Source: Sphagnum compactum (Eukaryota; Bryophyta; Sphagnopsida; Sphagnales). From it: a DNA stretch of 64,000 nucleotides. Position numbers and translations under genes: made by a program. The stretch covers positions 744,001-808,000 of the forward strand of contig OZ234500.1 in assembly GCA_965153455.1 (NCBI GenBank). Reading direction: 5' to 3'. The notes under the pieces were generated by a model. It was given only the letters and a program-made list of their open reading frames with translations. It was not told the origin of the DNA and did no database searches. This document shows, piece by piece, positions 25,801 to 35,623 of this stretch (position 1 is the stretch's first letter; every line of letters begins with the position of its first letter).

Positions 25801-26696
25801 ATTGATAGAGCCTTTTGCCAAGAAGAAGAAAGAGAGAAAAAGAAAATCACAGAGAGAGAAAAGAATGCTGACTTTGGCATTCACATAATCAACATCCGCG
25901 GCTTGTGAGTCTTGTTCATTGCCGGCTCCTGATAACAAAGCACCTCCAAATGAAGTGAGCAAGTTTCGTCGACCACAGCAATTGCATGCATTCCTTTGCC
26001 CCTCCATTTCCCTAACTACCCGATACTGAGCCAATTCTCTTGCACCACCCTCTGTTATGGAACACAGAAAAAACCAGCACCATTTTAGCATATTAGCTCA
26101 AAGTGTTGGGTCACAGCTCCTGAGTTGTTGTGACCATGACTCTATATATATTATCCAACTGATCCACAAAGCTTGCACCAATTCTGAAGGAAAAAACAAT
26201 GGTTTTGGGTTTAGGTTTCTTTTTGTGCCAGCAATTTCTCAGAACCCAAGAGTGGCATGTTGGTAACAAGGAATTCCAGTTTGAAGTTCTCTACACTTGG
26301 TTTGAGATTTAGCTTCATTCAGAGATTCAAGGTAGAGAGAGAGAGAGAGAGAGAGAGTTCTGGAGTGAGTGCAATGAGAGTTCTGGATGCAATAACTCTC
26401 TTCAATCAACTTGTTGCAATTCCATCAGTATGTATCAACCGGACAAGCAAAGCAAGCATGCAGGAAAGATGGAAAAGGAGCTCCTGCAACAACAATAATA
26501 ACAACAAGATGAGGAATTGGCTTCTTCTGTCACCTGACTTCCGATGCACCTTGTTGCCTTGTGGAGCCGATTGTTGTTGTTGAGAACGCGGCCTGAAAGA
26601 AGAGGAATTGGCAGAACGTGATGATGATGATGATGATAGACAGAGAGTCCGCAAAGGAAGCGAGCAATAGGAAATGAAATGCTGCAAAGAAGCCAT
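22876..26696 (-). CDS. Plastid-targeted class I SAM-dependent methyltransferase (METTL7-like), seven exons
   Basis: Seven exons in order on the minus strand are 26696-26534, 26051-25873, 25138-25043, 24610-24389, 23823-23727, 23571-23509 and 23078-22876. Every junction is GT-AG and phase-compatible, giving 340 residues. Residues 1-54 are Ser/Arg-rich and acid-poor, like a chloroplast transit peptide. A CCGRRNLL motif in exon 2 matches the conserved block after the transit peptide in plant homologues. Exon 3 carries the HPRRPVWYQELYAQVM block. Exon 4 has SAM motif I, VEVGVGTGPNL (166-176), and the acidic VIGVDPN motif. Later come VLKPGGMFLFVEHVAAP (257-273) and the DPVQQLVADGCHLSRNT block of exon 7, all diagnostic of the plant METTL7/UbiE-type group. 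The substrate is not known. The gene starts 238 bp from the divergent Arc1-like gene. A (GA)n tract lies in intron 1. Exons 2 and 3 rest on phase and family match; the gtcagc donor of exon 2 is weaker. Confidence 0.9.
26334..26357. repeat. (AG)n microsatellite
   Basis: Twelve AG dinucleotides inside intron 1 of the methyltransferase gene; on the coding strand this is a (CT)n tract. Confidence 0.9.
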
Positions 26697-26934
26697 CGCA
26701 AGCTATGTGCACATACGCACCACTCTGCCTGGTGCTGCGGCTGCTACTGCAATGTCCACTGCCCGTTGGAGTATCAAACCCTAATGCATCTGCCCGCGAA
26801 TCTTCTTCCTTGTTCACTTGGTTTTGTTACGCTCTTTGTTGCTGGGAAGACACGGCTCTCGTTCCTTCCGCTTCTTCGTCGACGAGTTTTGCAGAGTTGT
26901 AGATATACGGCGCACAACAAGGGATCGACAAGAG
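26697..26934. promoter_or_regulatory. Short divergent (bidirectional) promoter with telo-box
   Basis: Only 238 bp separate the methyltransferase ATG (minus) from the Arc1-like ATG (plus), so both leaders and the shared promoter must fit here or overlap the genes. It contains aaaccctaa (26776-26784), the plant telo-box known from promoters of translation-related genes. That fits the tRNA-binding partner. No clear TATA box is seen between the genes, which is usual for bidirectional housekeeping promoters. Confidence 0.7.
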
Positions 26935-28383
26935 ATGGCGGCTTCTTTCAAGCACGAGAGAGTTCGGAAGTTCATTGTTTCTGTCTGTAAACGAATCAAT
27001 TCTGCGGAAGATGATGATGCACAAGAATCTGCTGCTGCTTCGTTTGGAGGAGAATTTGACACGAAGGGATTAGGATTTGAGTGCAGGTCTATAGTGGAGG
27101 CGGCGGGAGCGACTGCAGCAGATCGACTGCTAGGGACCACGCCGGAGATGCAAGCTGAGGTATCACAATGGCTATCTTTTGCTAGCACTTTTGATGCTGC
27201 GAAGACTAAGCTCAAGAATCTGAAGATAGATGGCAGGTTACAACTGTTGAACATGCATTTGGAGGATCGAACTGTGTTCGCCGGTAGAGGCGTTGCCATC
27301 AGTCTAGCGGATCTTTCCATGTTTGCTGTTGTGCACGAGATCGTGAGCGATGAAGAATCGTATCCGGAGCTTGTTCAGCTGCCTCATTTGTTGCGGTGGA
27401 TCGATTACATTCAAAGCAAAGACACAGCCGCCAAGATCTTCCCACGCATTCCTGTCAAGAAGGCGAAATTCGATCCTCCTCAACAACAATCTCCAGTGGC
27501 TCTCGCGTGTAACCGGATTGTACTTGCATCATTATCGTCATCATCATCAACAGACGACAAGACTGCTGCGAAATCCGTAAAGAAGACTGGTGCCGAAGCT
27601 GCAGCAGCAGCAGCAGCAGCAACCAGTAGTAGTAGTGTTAGGCCGCAAGCTGCAACTGGATCAGCGAAGATCCTCACCACCAATTCTGTTGCAGTTTCTC
27701 AGAGAGCCGCGGTTTCGGAAACTGCAGTGAGAGAAGAATCGAAGGCAGCAGAGGCAACAACATCTACTGCACAACAACAACAAAGGGATCACTAGCAGGT
27801 TGCTCAAGAGGTGGAGTCGTCGTCCAAGAAGAAGATCAAGAACCAGAAACCAGCTGCTGCACAGAAGAAAAAAGAAAGTGATACAAATGTAAGTGTGCTA
27901 GACATCCGGGTGGGGCTCATCAAGAAGGTATGGAAGCATCCCAGTGCAGATACCCTGTATGTTGAGGAGATTGACATTGGTGAAGGGAATGTGAGACAAG
28001 TTGTAAGCGGGCTTGTGAAATTCTTGACTCTAGAACAGATGCAAAACCGCAAGGTTCTTGTCCTCAGGAATGTGAAGCCTGGTAAGGTGCGGGATGTTTC
28101 GTCATCAGGTCTTGTTCTGTGTGCATCAAACACAGATCACACTCAATGTGAGCCTGTTATGCCTCCTGATGGAGCTTGGATTGGTGAGAGGATCACAGTT
28201 GCTGGATATGAAGAAGGATCATCGTCTCCTGAGGAGATTTTGAACCCCAAGAAGAAGCAATTTGAGAACCTACAGCCTGATCTGACAACAGATGATGCTG
28301 GAGTTGCAAACTATCAAGGCAAGCCTTTCATGACAACTGCAGGAGCCTGCACATCTTATATTGTAGATGGAACTATCAAATAA
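26935..28383 (+). CDS. Arc1/AIMP1-like tRNA-binding cofactor (GST-C-like + EMAP-II OB-fold), interrupted by one in-frame TAG
   Basis: One frame runs from ATG 26935 (context agagATGGCG) to the stop at 28381-28383, broken once by TAG at 27793-27795. The first 286 codons resemble the N-terminal GST-C-like domain of plant OB-fold proteins of the Arabidopsis At2g40660 type (IDGRLQLLN..., LPHLLRWIDYIQSKD near 152-166). They end in an Ala/Ser/Gln-rich linker. After the TAG the frame continues with a Lys-rich segment and a well-kept tRNA-binding domain: VGLIKKVWKHPSADTLYVEE, VRQVVSGLVKF, NVKPGKVRDV, then the EMAP-II C-terminal extension to GTIK. Family role: binds tRNA and helps aminoacyl-tRNA synthetases in the cytosol. 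The gene is intronless as read. The stop could be a C-to-T change in a Gln-rich stretch, be removed by a phase-0 intron (27577-27795, gtaaag...ctag), be read through, or be an assembly error. In-frame ATGs at 26818 and 26935 exist; 26935 matches the family N-terminus. Confidence 0.85.
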
Positions 28384-28437
28384 TACCATATTTCTTCTCG
28401 TTGTTATCCTTCTTCTTCTTCGCCATCCAAATGTTGG
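28384..28437 (+). other. Short 3' UTR remnant of the Arc1-like gene
   Basis: A TTC-rich 54-bp stretch follows the stop codon before sequence returns to a copy of the coding region (see next entry). The real polyadenylation site may therefore lie within the downstream copies. Confidence 0.5.
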
Positions 28438-28680
28438 GAGCTTGGATTGGAGAAAGATTCATTTCCTTCATATACCAAGATTGGATATGAAGGATCATCA
28501 TTTCCTGAGGAGATTTTGAACCTAAAGAAGATTCAGCAGTTCAAGAAGATCCAGCTTGATTTTAACAACAGACAACACTGGGGTTGTGTACTATCAAGGC
28601 AAACCTTTCATAACCTCTGCAGGATTTTCCTCTGCACATCTTCTCTTGTGAATGGGATTGTCAAATGACGCAAAATTCTT
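28438..28680 (+). pseudogene. Degenerate tandem copy of the last ~70 codons of the Arc1-like gene
   Basis: Sequence from ggagcttggattgg (28438) to gggattgtcaaatga aligns word for word with 28168-28383 of the gene. Shared landmarks are EGSS-PEEILN-KK, the tyr-gln-gly-lys block (ctatcaaggcaa-cctttcat), the cacatctt block and the terminal GIVK versus GTIK. Small indels shift the frame in the middle (the frame reads NRQHWGCVLS where the parent has DDAGVANYQG). The copy cannot encode the OB-fold. It is a direct, adjacent duplication, not a retrocopy. Confidence 0.85.
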
Positions 28681-29262
28681 TTCACTCTTCTTCTTTGTCT
28701 TCTTGACCTTCCAAATAGTTTTTCTTATTGGATCACTCCTCAATTATGGGTGACAATGGTTCATCAACAATGTATTTTCTATTGTGAATGGGATTGTATA
28801 GTGACACTAAATTCTTCTTCTTCTTCTTCTTCTTCTTCACCTTCCGAAATGGTTTTTCTTATCAGATCACAGCTTCTCAATTGTGGGTGACAATGGTTCA
28901 TGAACAATCAATGATCTCCAGTCTCATTCCTTTGGGTCATTTTGTTTTAGTATCCAATATTTGATCATTTGACTTGTTGGGTGTCTTCAACAGCAACTTA
29001 TGACACACAAAGAATCAGCACTCGAGAGATTATTTATGTCTTTTTTTGGGGTCAACACCTCTATTGTGAATGGGACAGTCGAAAGACACCGTTTTCTTCT
29101 CCTTTGACCTTGCCTTTCAAATTATTTTCGTGTTGGATCACTTCTTCTGAAGTATGGGCTATGGATTCATGAACAATCAATCTACAGTCTCGTTCCTTCT
29201 TTATGTGTTTTTGTTCAAAACTTGTGAATGGAACTATCAAATGACACCGTAATCATTTGCAC
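28681..29262 (+). repeat. Further decayed tandem copies of the Arc1-like gene 3' end
   Basis: Three more partial units follow. Each begins with a version of tgtgaatggga-tgt-(c/t)a-a-tgacac (28787, 29067, 29223), followed by a ttcttctt tract, cttcc/tttc-aaat-gtttttct, ggatcac-(c/t)tct, atgggtgacaatggttcat and, in later copies, gaacaatcaat-ctccagtctc. Spacing is uneven (about 160-280 bp) and similarity falls with distance. The last unit stops at the left end of the Harbinger element (29266), so the insertion cut the array. Confidence 0.8.
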
Positions 29263-30155
29263 TTAAGGTTGAGTCACACCTGATGGTAAGTGAATATTAA
29301 CTCAATTGTAATCGGTGCATGACAAAAAATGAATTCAGACATGCAATGTTAATTTAACACTAAAATCATAGGCAGCCATGTTAAGAGGATGTTAGCTGAA
29401 TGTTAAGTTAATGCATACTTAACATCAAATCTTCACAAAACTGAGATTTTGTATGAGAAGCTCAATGGTAAGCTGTCAGCCCCTAAAACAAGACTTTAAC
29501 TCAATAGTAATGGAACGTGAATATATTTCAAATGTTCCCAAGATTCTACACTTGTTCCCCTCCTGTTCACCCGCCACGTTCCCTTCCACTCTCATCTCCC
29601 CCTTTCTTTGCCATACTCTACCTCTTCCTTCTTTTTGCTCTCCCTTTATCCTTGCTACAAGTTGCTCAAAGGAAAAAGAACATAGTTGCAAAATCTATTG
29701 CTCAAGATAGTTCAAAAGCTATAGCAAGTCTTCAACAATGCAATGGAATTTCTAAGGACCTACTTCTCCAACTAGAATGATCAACAAAGTCAAGAAGGTA
29801 ATCTTCTTTTGCAGCTAGTGAACATTTGCATGTCTTGTTACAAGTATGTTGGATAGATCTATCTTCAATCTGTGAATAGCTTGAATGTTTGACAACAAAA
29901 TCTTTTGCTTGTACAATTGAAGAACAAACTTCTTGAACAACAAAACAAGATTCTAGGAATCACAACACCTACACACATAGAACACATGCACAAATTTGTT
30001 AGATTCAGCAACCACTGACCATCAACATGTCTATTTCACATATATGTAAAATAGAAACATATTTCTTATGTGTAGGTGCAGAAGAATTTTTCAATTGCAA
30101 TTCCCTTAATGATGGGGTACTTGCTCTAGCAGAAAAGAAAGGGAAAAGCAAGAAG

Positions 30156-31426
30156 ACATCCAACTAAACAGTCAATTCCAATGTGCAGCAACTCCAAGGC
30201 CGCAAATCACACCAACCAAATTGGGAGCATGATGAAATTTTGGCACTCATCAAAGCCAAAAAGGAAAAACATGTGGCAAGCCTTGACACAATCGATGCAT
30301 GAGACAAATTTGAGATTGTTGTTACAAAATGGAACAAAACTTCAACAAAGGTTATGAATGCAAGGTTCTCCATTCAAATGAAGAATGATGTAGCATGTAA
30401 AGAAAAATAAGGCGTTATTGGAGGAGATTTCAAGAAAATCTATGATTACAAACTTAGAATAGGAAATAATCAAGATTACTGGTCCTTAAACACAACAAAG
30501 AAAGTTGCATGATGCTTGCCTAGGACCTTTGGGCAAGGATTATATGAAATGATTGCAGAATTTTTGGGGACATGTCCCATCTTCAACCCACCTCACATGC
30601 AAGATTTAATGGATGATGCACACGGGAACTACAAGCCTTTTGGTTTGACACCCAACAATGCCATCAATCTAAATGAAAATTCAATAGATGCAAATTATGA
30701 GGCAATGCAAAAAATGAATGCAGAAGAAGATACCAATGTTGATGATGGTTGGATGTTTGAACCAACACCAACTACACCTTTGCCACCTTGTAGTGCAACA
30801 GTAAAAAGTTTCACCAAATTGATGCGTGAGATAAATGGTGATTACATTGATCCCATTCATCTTGAAGTCACAACACCATTACCTACCCGTCCAGATGCAA
30901 CTACACCATTACCCACTCGACCAAAGTCATGCTAGGTATTAACCCCCCATCAAACCCCCCCACATAAACATCAGTCAACAAAAACTCTAACATAACAAAA
31001 GTATGAACTGGTCATTCTACTAGAAGTATAGGGGTTAAAAGAACCTATTCTTTTGCTCATAAGAGCATGGTGGAAGCAACAAAAAAAGGGAACAAGATGT
31101 TGGTGGAATTCATTGATCAAATCAATGCCACAAATGTATTGTTGAAAGAAGAACAAACTAAAATCTAGGACAAACTTGTTGAGAAACAACTTGAGTACTT
31201 CAAAGTTAGAGATGATGGTGCCAACCATGCGTAGATTGCCATGGGCATGGGCATGATTAAGGTCCTCAATAACTTGACACATGTTATGACCCAAGCTTTT
31301 ACACGAACTACTACTACTGACAACCCACACACAAACAATGCCAATGTTGCTGCCAATAATGACACACAAACAAACAACAACAATGTAGAAGATATCATTG
31401 TCAATAAAAAACCTATCAATGAATAG
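30156..31426 (+). pseudogene. Harbinger-associated Myb/SANT-like DNA-binding protein, decayed
   Basis: The plus frame reads QPNWEHDEILALIKAKKEKH near 30214-30273, a trihelix/Myb-SANT start. Then follow FEIVVTKWNKTS, IGGDFKKIYDYK, NQDYWSLNT and LPRTFGQGLYEMIAEF. Internal stops (30298-30300 TGA, 30409-30411 TAA, 30509-30511 TGA) break this domain. The intact piece 30516-30935 covers the acidic, Pro/Thr-rich linker. After a further gap the frame resumes with an oligomerisation-like coiled region (MLVEFIDQINATNVLLKEEQ near 31098-31157) and an Asn/Thr-rich tail ending at 31426. In Harbinger elements this protein helps import and position the transposase; here it cannot be full length. Confidence 0.75.
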
Positions 31427-31716
31427 AAGTAAGTTCAAGCTTGCTTGAAATCAAAACTATTTGTTGAATGTGGATCGTCTTTGCTAAATCAAATTGACTT
31501 GTTTTGACATGGATGTTGTGTTTTGGGGGTGAATACCAAATCTAAAAAATATTTGGCTACCATGAAGATATTATAACACCAAACAGAGTCCACCACAGTC
31601 TAGCTAAATGCCAACAAATGAAAAAAGTTATTGGATGGTTGATTCATGGGTTCATTAGCAGTTCTATGATGTCCTTGTTCATGTATGCCAACTTCAAGTT
31701 TGATTATTCAAAATAA

Positions 31717-32865
31717 TCAAACAATGTTAGCTTCATCTTCAGACCTAAAAAGGTTATGCAACAAGTAGCAGCATGTAAACATATCAAGAAGGAATGCCAC
31801 ATGTAATTCAAACTTCTACGATTTTCTAAAAGTTTTTTTCAAAATGCCAAAAACATTTTCAACTACTAATCTCCCTCGTTTATGCTTTCTATTGTATAAC
31901 AGTTCTAATATTGAATGTTGCCCTTCTTCTTTGAAAGGTGTCATAATCCAACTGATTAATGGATAACCCTTGTCACCCAATAAATACAATGGAAAGCCAT
32001 CTACACCTTTTTTAAGATCAAATAAACCCTGATTTTGAGCATGCCTATATAATGCAGACCTGCGTAAGACTCTAGAATCACTAGTGCTACCTGGCAAGTC
32101 AACACAAATGTCAAGAATTGTTTTTTTAGAATCTACTATTGCTTGAACTACAATTGAATAACCTCCTTTTTTATGATAGTAGTAATCTTCAAGAAAAATG
32201 GTTTTAGGTTTAAGAATATAGATGTGGGTGCCATCAATTGCACTGTGAACACTTGACAATCCACACAAGTGCCCAAAACCTTCCATCACAACATTCATCT
32301 TTGTTCATTTTGGCCACAAAATTAACTTCTTGAAAGTGATGTTGGCAACTTCCACAAACTCATGCAACACGAGTGACAGTGTTGATTTACCAATTGCAAA
32401 CAACTCTTTGCAAATCAAGAAATTAACACCATGGGCCAGCTTGTAAATAACACATCACACCCATATTTCAACATGAATTGCACTTCAATATTGAGTCTTT
32501 TGCTTCATCAACATAGGCCGCAATTGGTTAGCAATCCTAAACAATGTTGATTTGGTCATTCTAAGTTTTTCTACCCATCTATCATCATCATACTTTGTTA
32601 ATAAAAACCAAGAAAACCTTGTGGTGCTCCTCGGCTTCACCTAATGCCCTAATTTTTATGATATAACTAGAAGACCACACTGCAATTGCAAATGATGGAA
32701 TGCAGTTATACTAAGAAGGAGTTCTATGGTTTTAGCAATGGGGTTTAAGTTGTTAAAGTTCAAATCCAAAGATGAAGGAGAGGACAATTTGAAAAAGAAA
32801 TCAATGATTTGAAACAATAGCATACACCCAATTAATAACAAAACCCTATCCTCTAATTTGTCCAT
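31717..32865 (-). pseudogene. PIF/Harbinger DDE transposase (HARBI1-like), decayed
   Basis: On the minus strand the N-terminal helical part (YDDDRWVEKLRMTKSTLFRI, then LFAIGKSTLSLVLHEFVEV) is broken by several stops. An uninterrupted core at 32298-31816 holds the catalytic domain: AIDGTHI with the first Asp, LLGDKGYPL with the second Asp, and VVENVFGILK with the Glu, plus HKRGRLVVE. A TAG at 31813-31815 precedes the usual C-terminal block (FLLDMFTCCYLLHNLF). Order and spacing are those of the DDE_4 superfamily. Multiple stops mean no active enzyme. Confidence 0.9.
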
Positions 32866-32916
32866 GGAGTAGAAAAAAATGGAAGGTGAGGACTTATTTA
32901 TGTTGTAGATGCACAT

Positions 32917-33230
32917 AATGACAACAAAGTTCAATCAAAACTCAATGCTTCTCCTTTATCCTTCCTGTCACTAACAATGAATACAAGCAGTTAAACATCA
33001 AACAATTAATGAACACAAATAGTAACAAAACAAAAGTGTAGCAACGATGCCACAAAAAAAGCTTTGACATATAGTATTGACCTCATGGTATGTCTTTTAT
33101 GCTAGTTGAAATTCCTTCTAGATTGAAGTTCCACAATCAAAATAGAATGACAACAAAGTTCAATCAAAATTCAAATGTTTTTCCTTTATCCTTCCTATCA
33201 CTAACAATGAACACAAACAATTAAACATCA
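32917..33230. repeat. Direct repeat, ~84 bp, two copies 229 bp apart
   Basis: The sequence aatgacaacaaagttcaatcaaaa...cctttatccttcct-tcactaacaatga-acaa-ca-ttaaacatca occurs at 32917-33000 and 33146-33230 with about ten differences. It lies upstream of the transposase remnant, within the element. Confidence 0.85.
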
Positions 33231-33356
33231 TTTTCTATTCTTGAAAATGCACAAACCAAAACTTTTGGCAACCATAATTAAAAAGGAAGAGTTTCAAAAA
33301 ACTTACCTAATAGAATTTAGAAGTAAACTAAAAACCATAAACTAGAATCACAGTAA

Positions 33357-33486
33357 CACACACCTGCAACAACACCAACAATCACCTACAATAGCAAAGC
33401 ACACACTTGCAACAACACCAACAATTACCTGCAAGTTCCAATAGTAACAACACACATTTGCAACAACACCAATAATCACCTGCAAC
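33357..33486. repeat. Tandem repeat built on ttgcaacaacaccaa-aat(c/t)acctgcaa
   Basis: Three units of roughly 45-60 bp share the core cacac-(c/t)tgcaacaacaccaa(c/t)aat-acct-caa. This is a CAA-rich minisatellite within the transposon, with no coding value. Confidence 0.75.
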
Positions 33487-34450
33487 AAAGCATGAGGAAG
33501 AGGAAGAGGAAAATGAAGGAGCAAACGAGATCACGAATAAGAAGGCAACCAAGGAGCAAGTTGCAATAATGCAGAGGGAAAACATGGTGTTGCAAGCACA
33601 AGTAGTTTTGGCACTAGTGCATCAATAGTGGCAAGTAAAGGCAAGATGAACAACAACAACAATGGCGGTAGATTTTTGTGTAGCAAGGCGCAAGGAGTAT
33701 CCTATCTTTACATTAGTATGTCCCTTTTGTCTCTTTTCTGCTTCTGCTTCTGCTTCTGCTTCTTATGTTGTTGCAAAGCTACAAATTGTAGCTATTGAGA
33801 GAGGGAGTTTCATAGAATTTCAAAACAAAAGTAGCTTCGGTTTGTCGTGATTTTGAGCTATGGGGATGATATGAAGCAACAGTAAAGGAGTGAAGGCACT
33901 AGTGAAGACACCAACAAAGACAAAACAGTAACACCAAAATGGTAGCACCAGTGAAAACAAAACGACAACACCAACATAGTTCAATGAAACTACAACGAAA
34001 ATTGAACAAAGATCAAGCAATTCGATGAGGCAAAAGAAATGAAGAGGAGAAGCATGAGGGACAAAAAGGAGAAGTGTGAGCAAGATAGATATGAAAAAGT
34101 CTGTGAATAGTGAAGCCAAAAAAGGAACTAACTTGTGTGAATGCATGCTTGTGCATGATGAAAAGGGAAAAGAGTGGCCGTAAGGAACAAGGGGAATGAT
34201 GAAAAAAAAAGGCAAAAACCTACCTTAACTTGCCATCATGAATTTTGGTGTGAATCCATGATGGCACAAAGGTACTTTTTTAAACCCTAAATTTTTTAAA
34301 AACCTAACCTACTACAAGTGTGAATGCACCTTAATAAATGTTAACAAAAATGTTAGTGTTAAGGGTGATTAGTGTTAGGATTAGTCTTAAGAACATGTTC
34401 TAGGGGTGATGTTAGTGTTAGCACTAACACTAGGTGTGATTAGAACTTTA

Positions 34451-35464
34451 CATGTTTAAATTTTTTATGTTTACATTTATAATGTTGCCATGTATAACTA
34501 TTGTTTTTACACTTACATGAGGGCAATGTAAATATTTGTCAAATACATTTACACAGTCTCATGTAAATGTTTTGTGGTATGCAAGTGTATGTACTATGTA
34601 CCTTTAATGACCATACCTTCTTGCAAATCCATATTAATTAAAAATAGGCGCATACCAAAGTTCAATTTTATTTTTTTGCAATATGTCATTTTGATTGGCC
34701 CTTCAAAAAAATCATGATACTTTGATATTCCCCAAACATTAACATTTTCTACCAATATAGGATTATTGCGATCCTATCCCGAGGAATATCTTGAATGCAT
34801 ATTTTGCCCCACCTCATTGTTTGAGTAGAACTTTTACCGTAGTACTTTTATCATTTCGGCCATAATTTATTTTTTTTCAATAAAAGCCAAATTTTCTCAA
34901 AATTAAATGGTTGTTGTGCTAAAAGTTTAAAAAATCAAATTCCAAATTGTCGAAATTTATGAGACTTGAAGTTTGGGTCCAACCTTATCTTAAGAAATGG
35001 TCCATTCATAATACCGTCAATAAAGTCCCATCGCACAGCAATAATCGAGTTTTATTTTGAGCAACAAAAAAATGTTTTTGGAAGGGGAAAGCCCTTCTTG
35101 TCTGGAAGGGGGAAACCTTTGGTTGCATCTATGTGCATGCCTTTTCTTTGTCGGTATTGAGTTCATCCAAAACACTAAAAGTAGAAAATGGCTAAAGAGC
35201 TAGTGTTAGTGCTCATGTTTATCAATTCAACTTCCTAATGCAAACCTTGTGTCTAACAGGGAAACCACACACAACTAGTTGCTTAGAAAACTTGATGACT
35301 TGGATGGATGCTTGTAAAGTTTTCCATGTTCATAGTATTCTTGTCTCTCAAGACTTTGCTTGATTAATTGTAACAAGTTGGTCGCATTTTCTAATCGTAA
35401 TATTCTACTAGAACCATTGCAACCAAAAATGCTTACAATTTAATCTTTGTTATTTTCTTCATAG
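34451..35464. other. AT-rich spacer, no gene
   Basis: No conserved frame. The 64-codon ORF at 34966-35160 is unrecognised. Confidence 0.45.
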
Positions 35465-35623
35465 AGTGGATACTGGATGGGGAGACTCATTCTGCAAACA
35501 CATGGTTGGCTATAGAAGTTGTAGAGACATTGAAACAAGATGACCAGAGCACATGTGATGGAAATGAAATAGAGGAGACCAGAGCTTTTGCTGCAACTAT
35601 TACAGACCTTGAGGAAGAGGATG
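35465..35623 (+). CDS. Candidate internal exon of an unidentified gene or gene relic
   Basis: A 159-bp segment is open in one frame, has balanced codon composition, is preceded by a pyrimidine-rich acceptor (ttattttcttcatag) and is followed by a gtaaca donor. Its phases are 1 and 1. It would encode 53 mostly acidic residues (e.g. TITDLEEEDG at the end). A second acceptor (ttgcttgcag at 36241-36250) in matching phase would add about a dozen codons before a stop. I do not recognise the protein, and no start exon is evident, so this may be a fragment of a decayed gene. Confidence 0.2.

Larger units (their letters stand above)
29263..34450. mobile_element. Non-autonomous (dead) PIF/Harbinger DNA transposon, TTA target duplications at both ends
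   Basis: Candidate element 29266-34447 is flanked by TTA (29263-29265 and 34448-34450), the target duplication known for PIF/Harbinger. The two termini form an imperfect inverted repeat: aggttgagtcacacct at the left and, on the complement, agttctaatcacacct at the right, 11 of 16 matching, with weaker similarity continuing inward (gtaagtg...attaac versus ttagtg...actaac). Inside are the two proteins expected of the superfamily, a Myb/SANT-like protein on plus and a DDE transposase on minus, arranged convergently and both broken by stops. The identification rests on the proteins; the exact ends are inferred. Confidence 0.75.

Noticed and set aside
26818-27320. Long minus-strand ORF opposite the Arc1-like gene (168 codons)
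   Set aside because: It is the shadow of a GC-rich conserved coding region on the plus strand.
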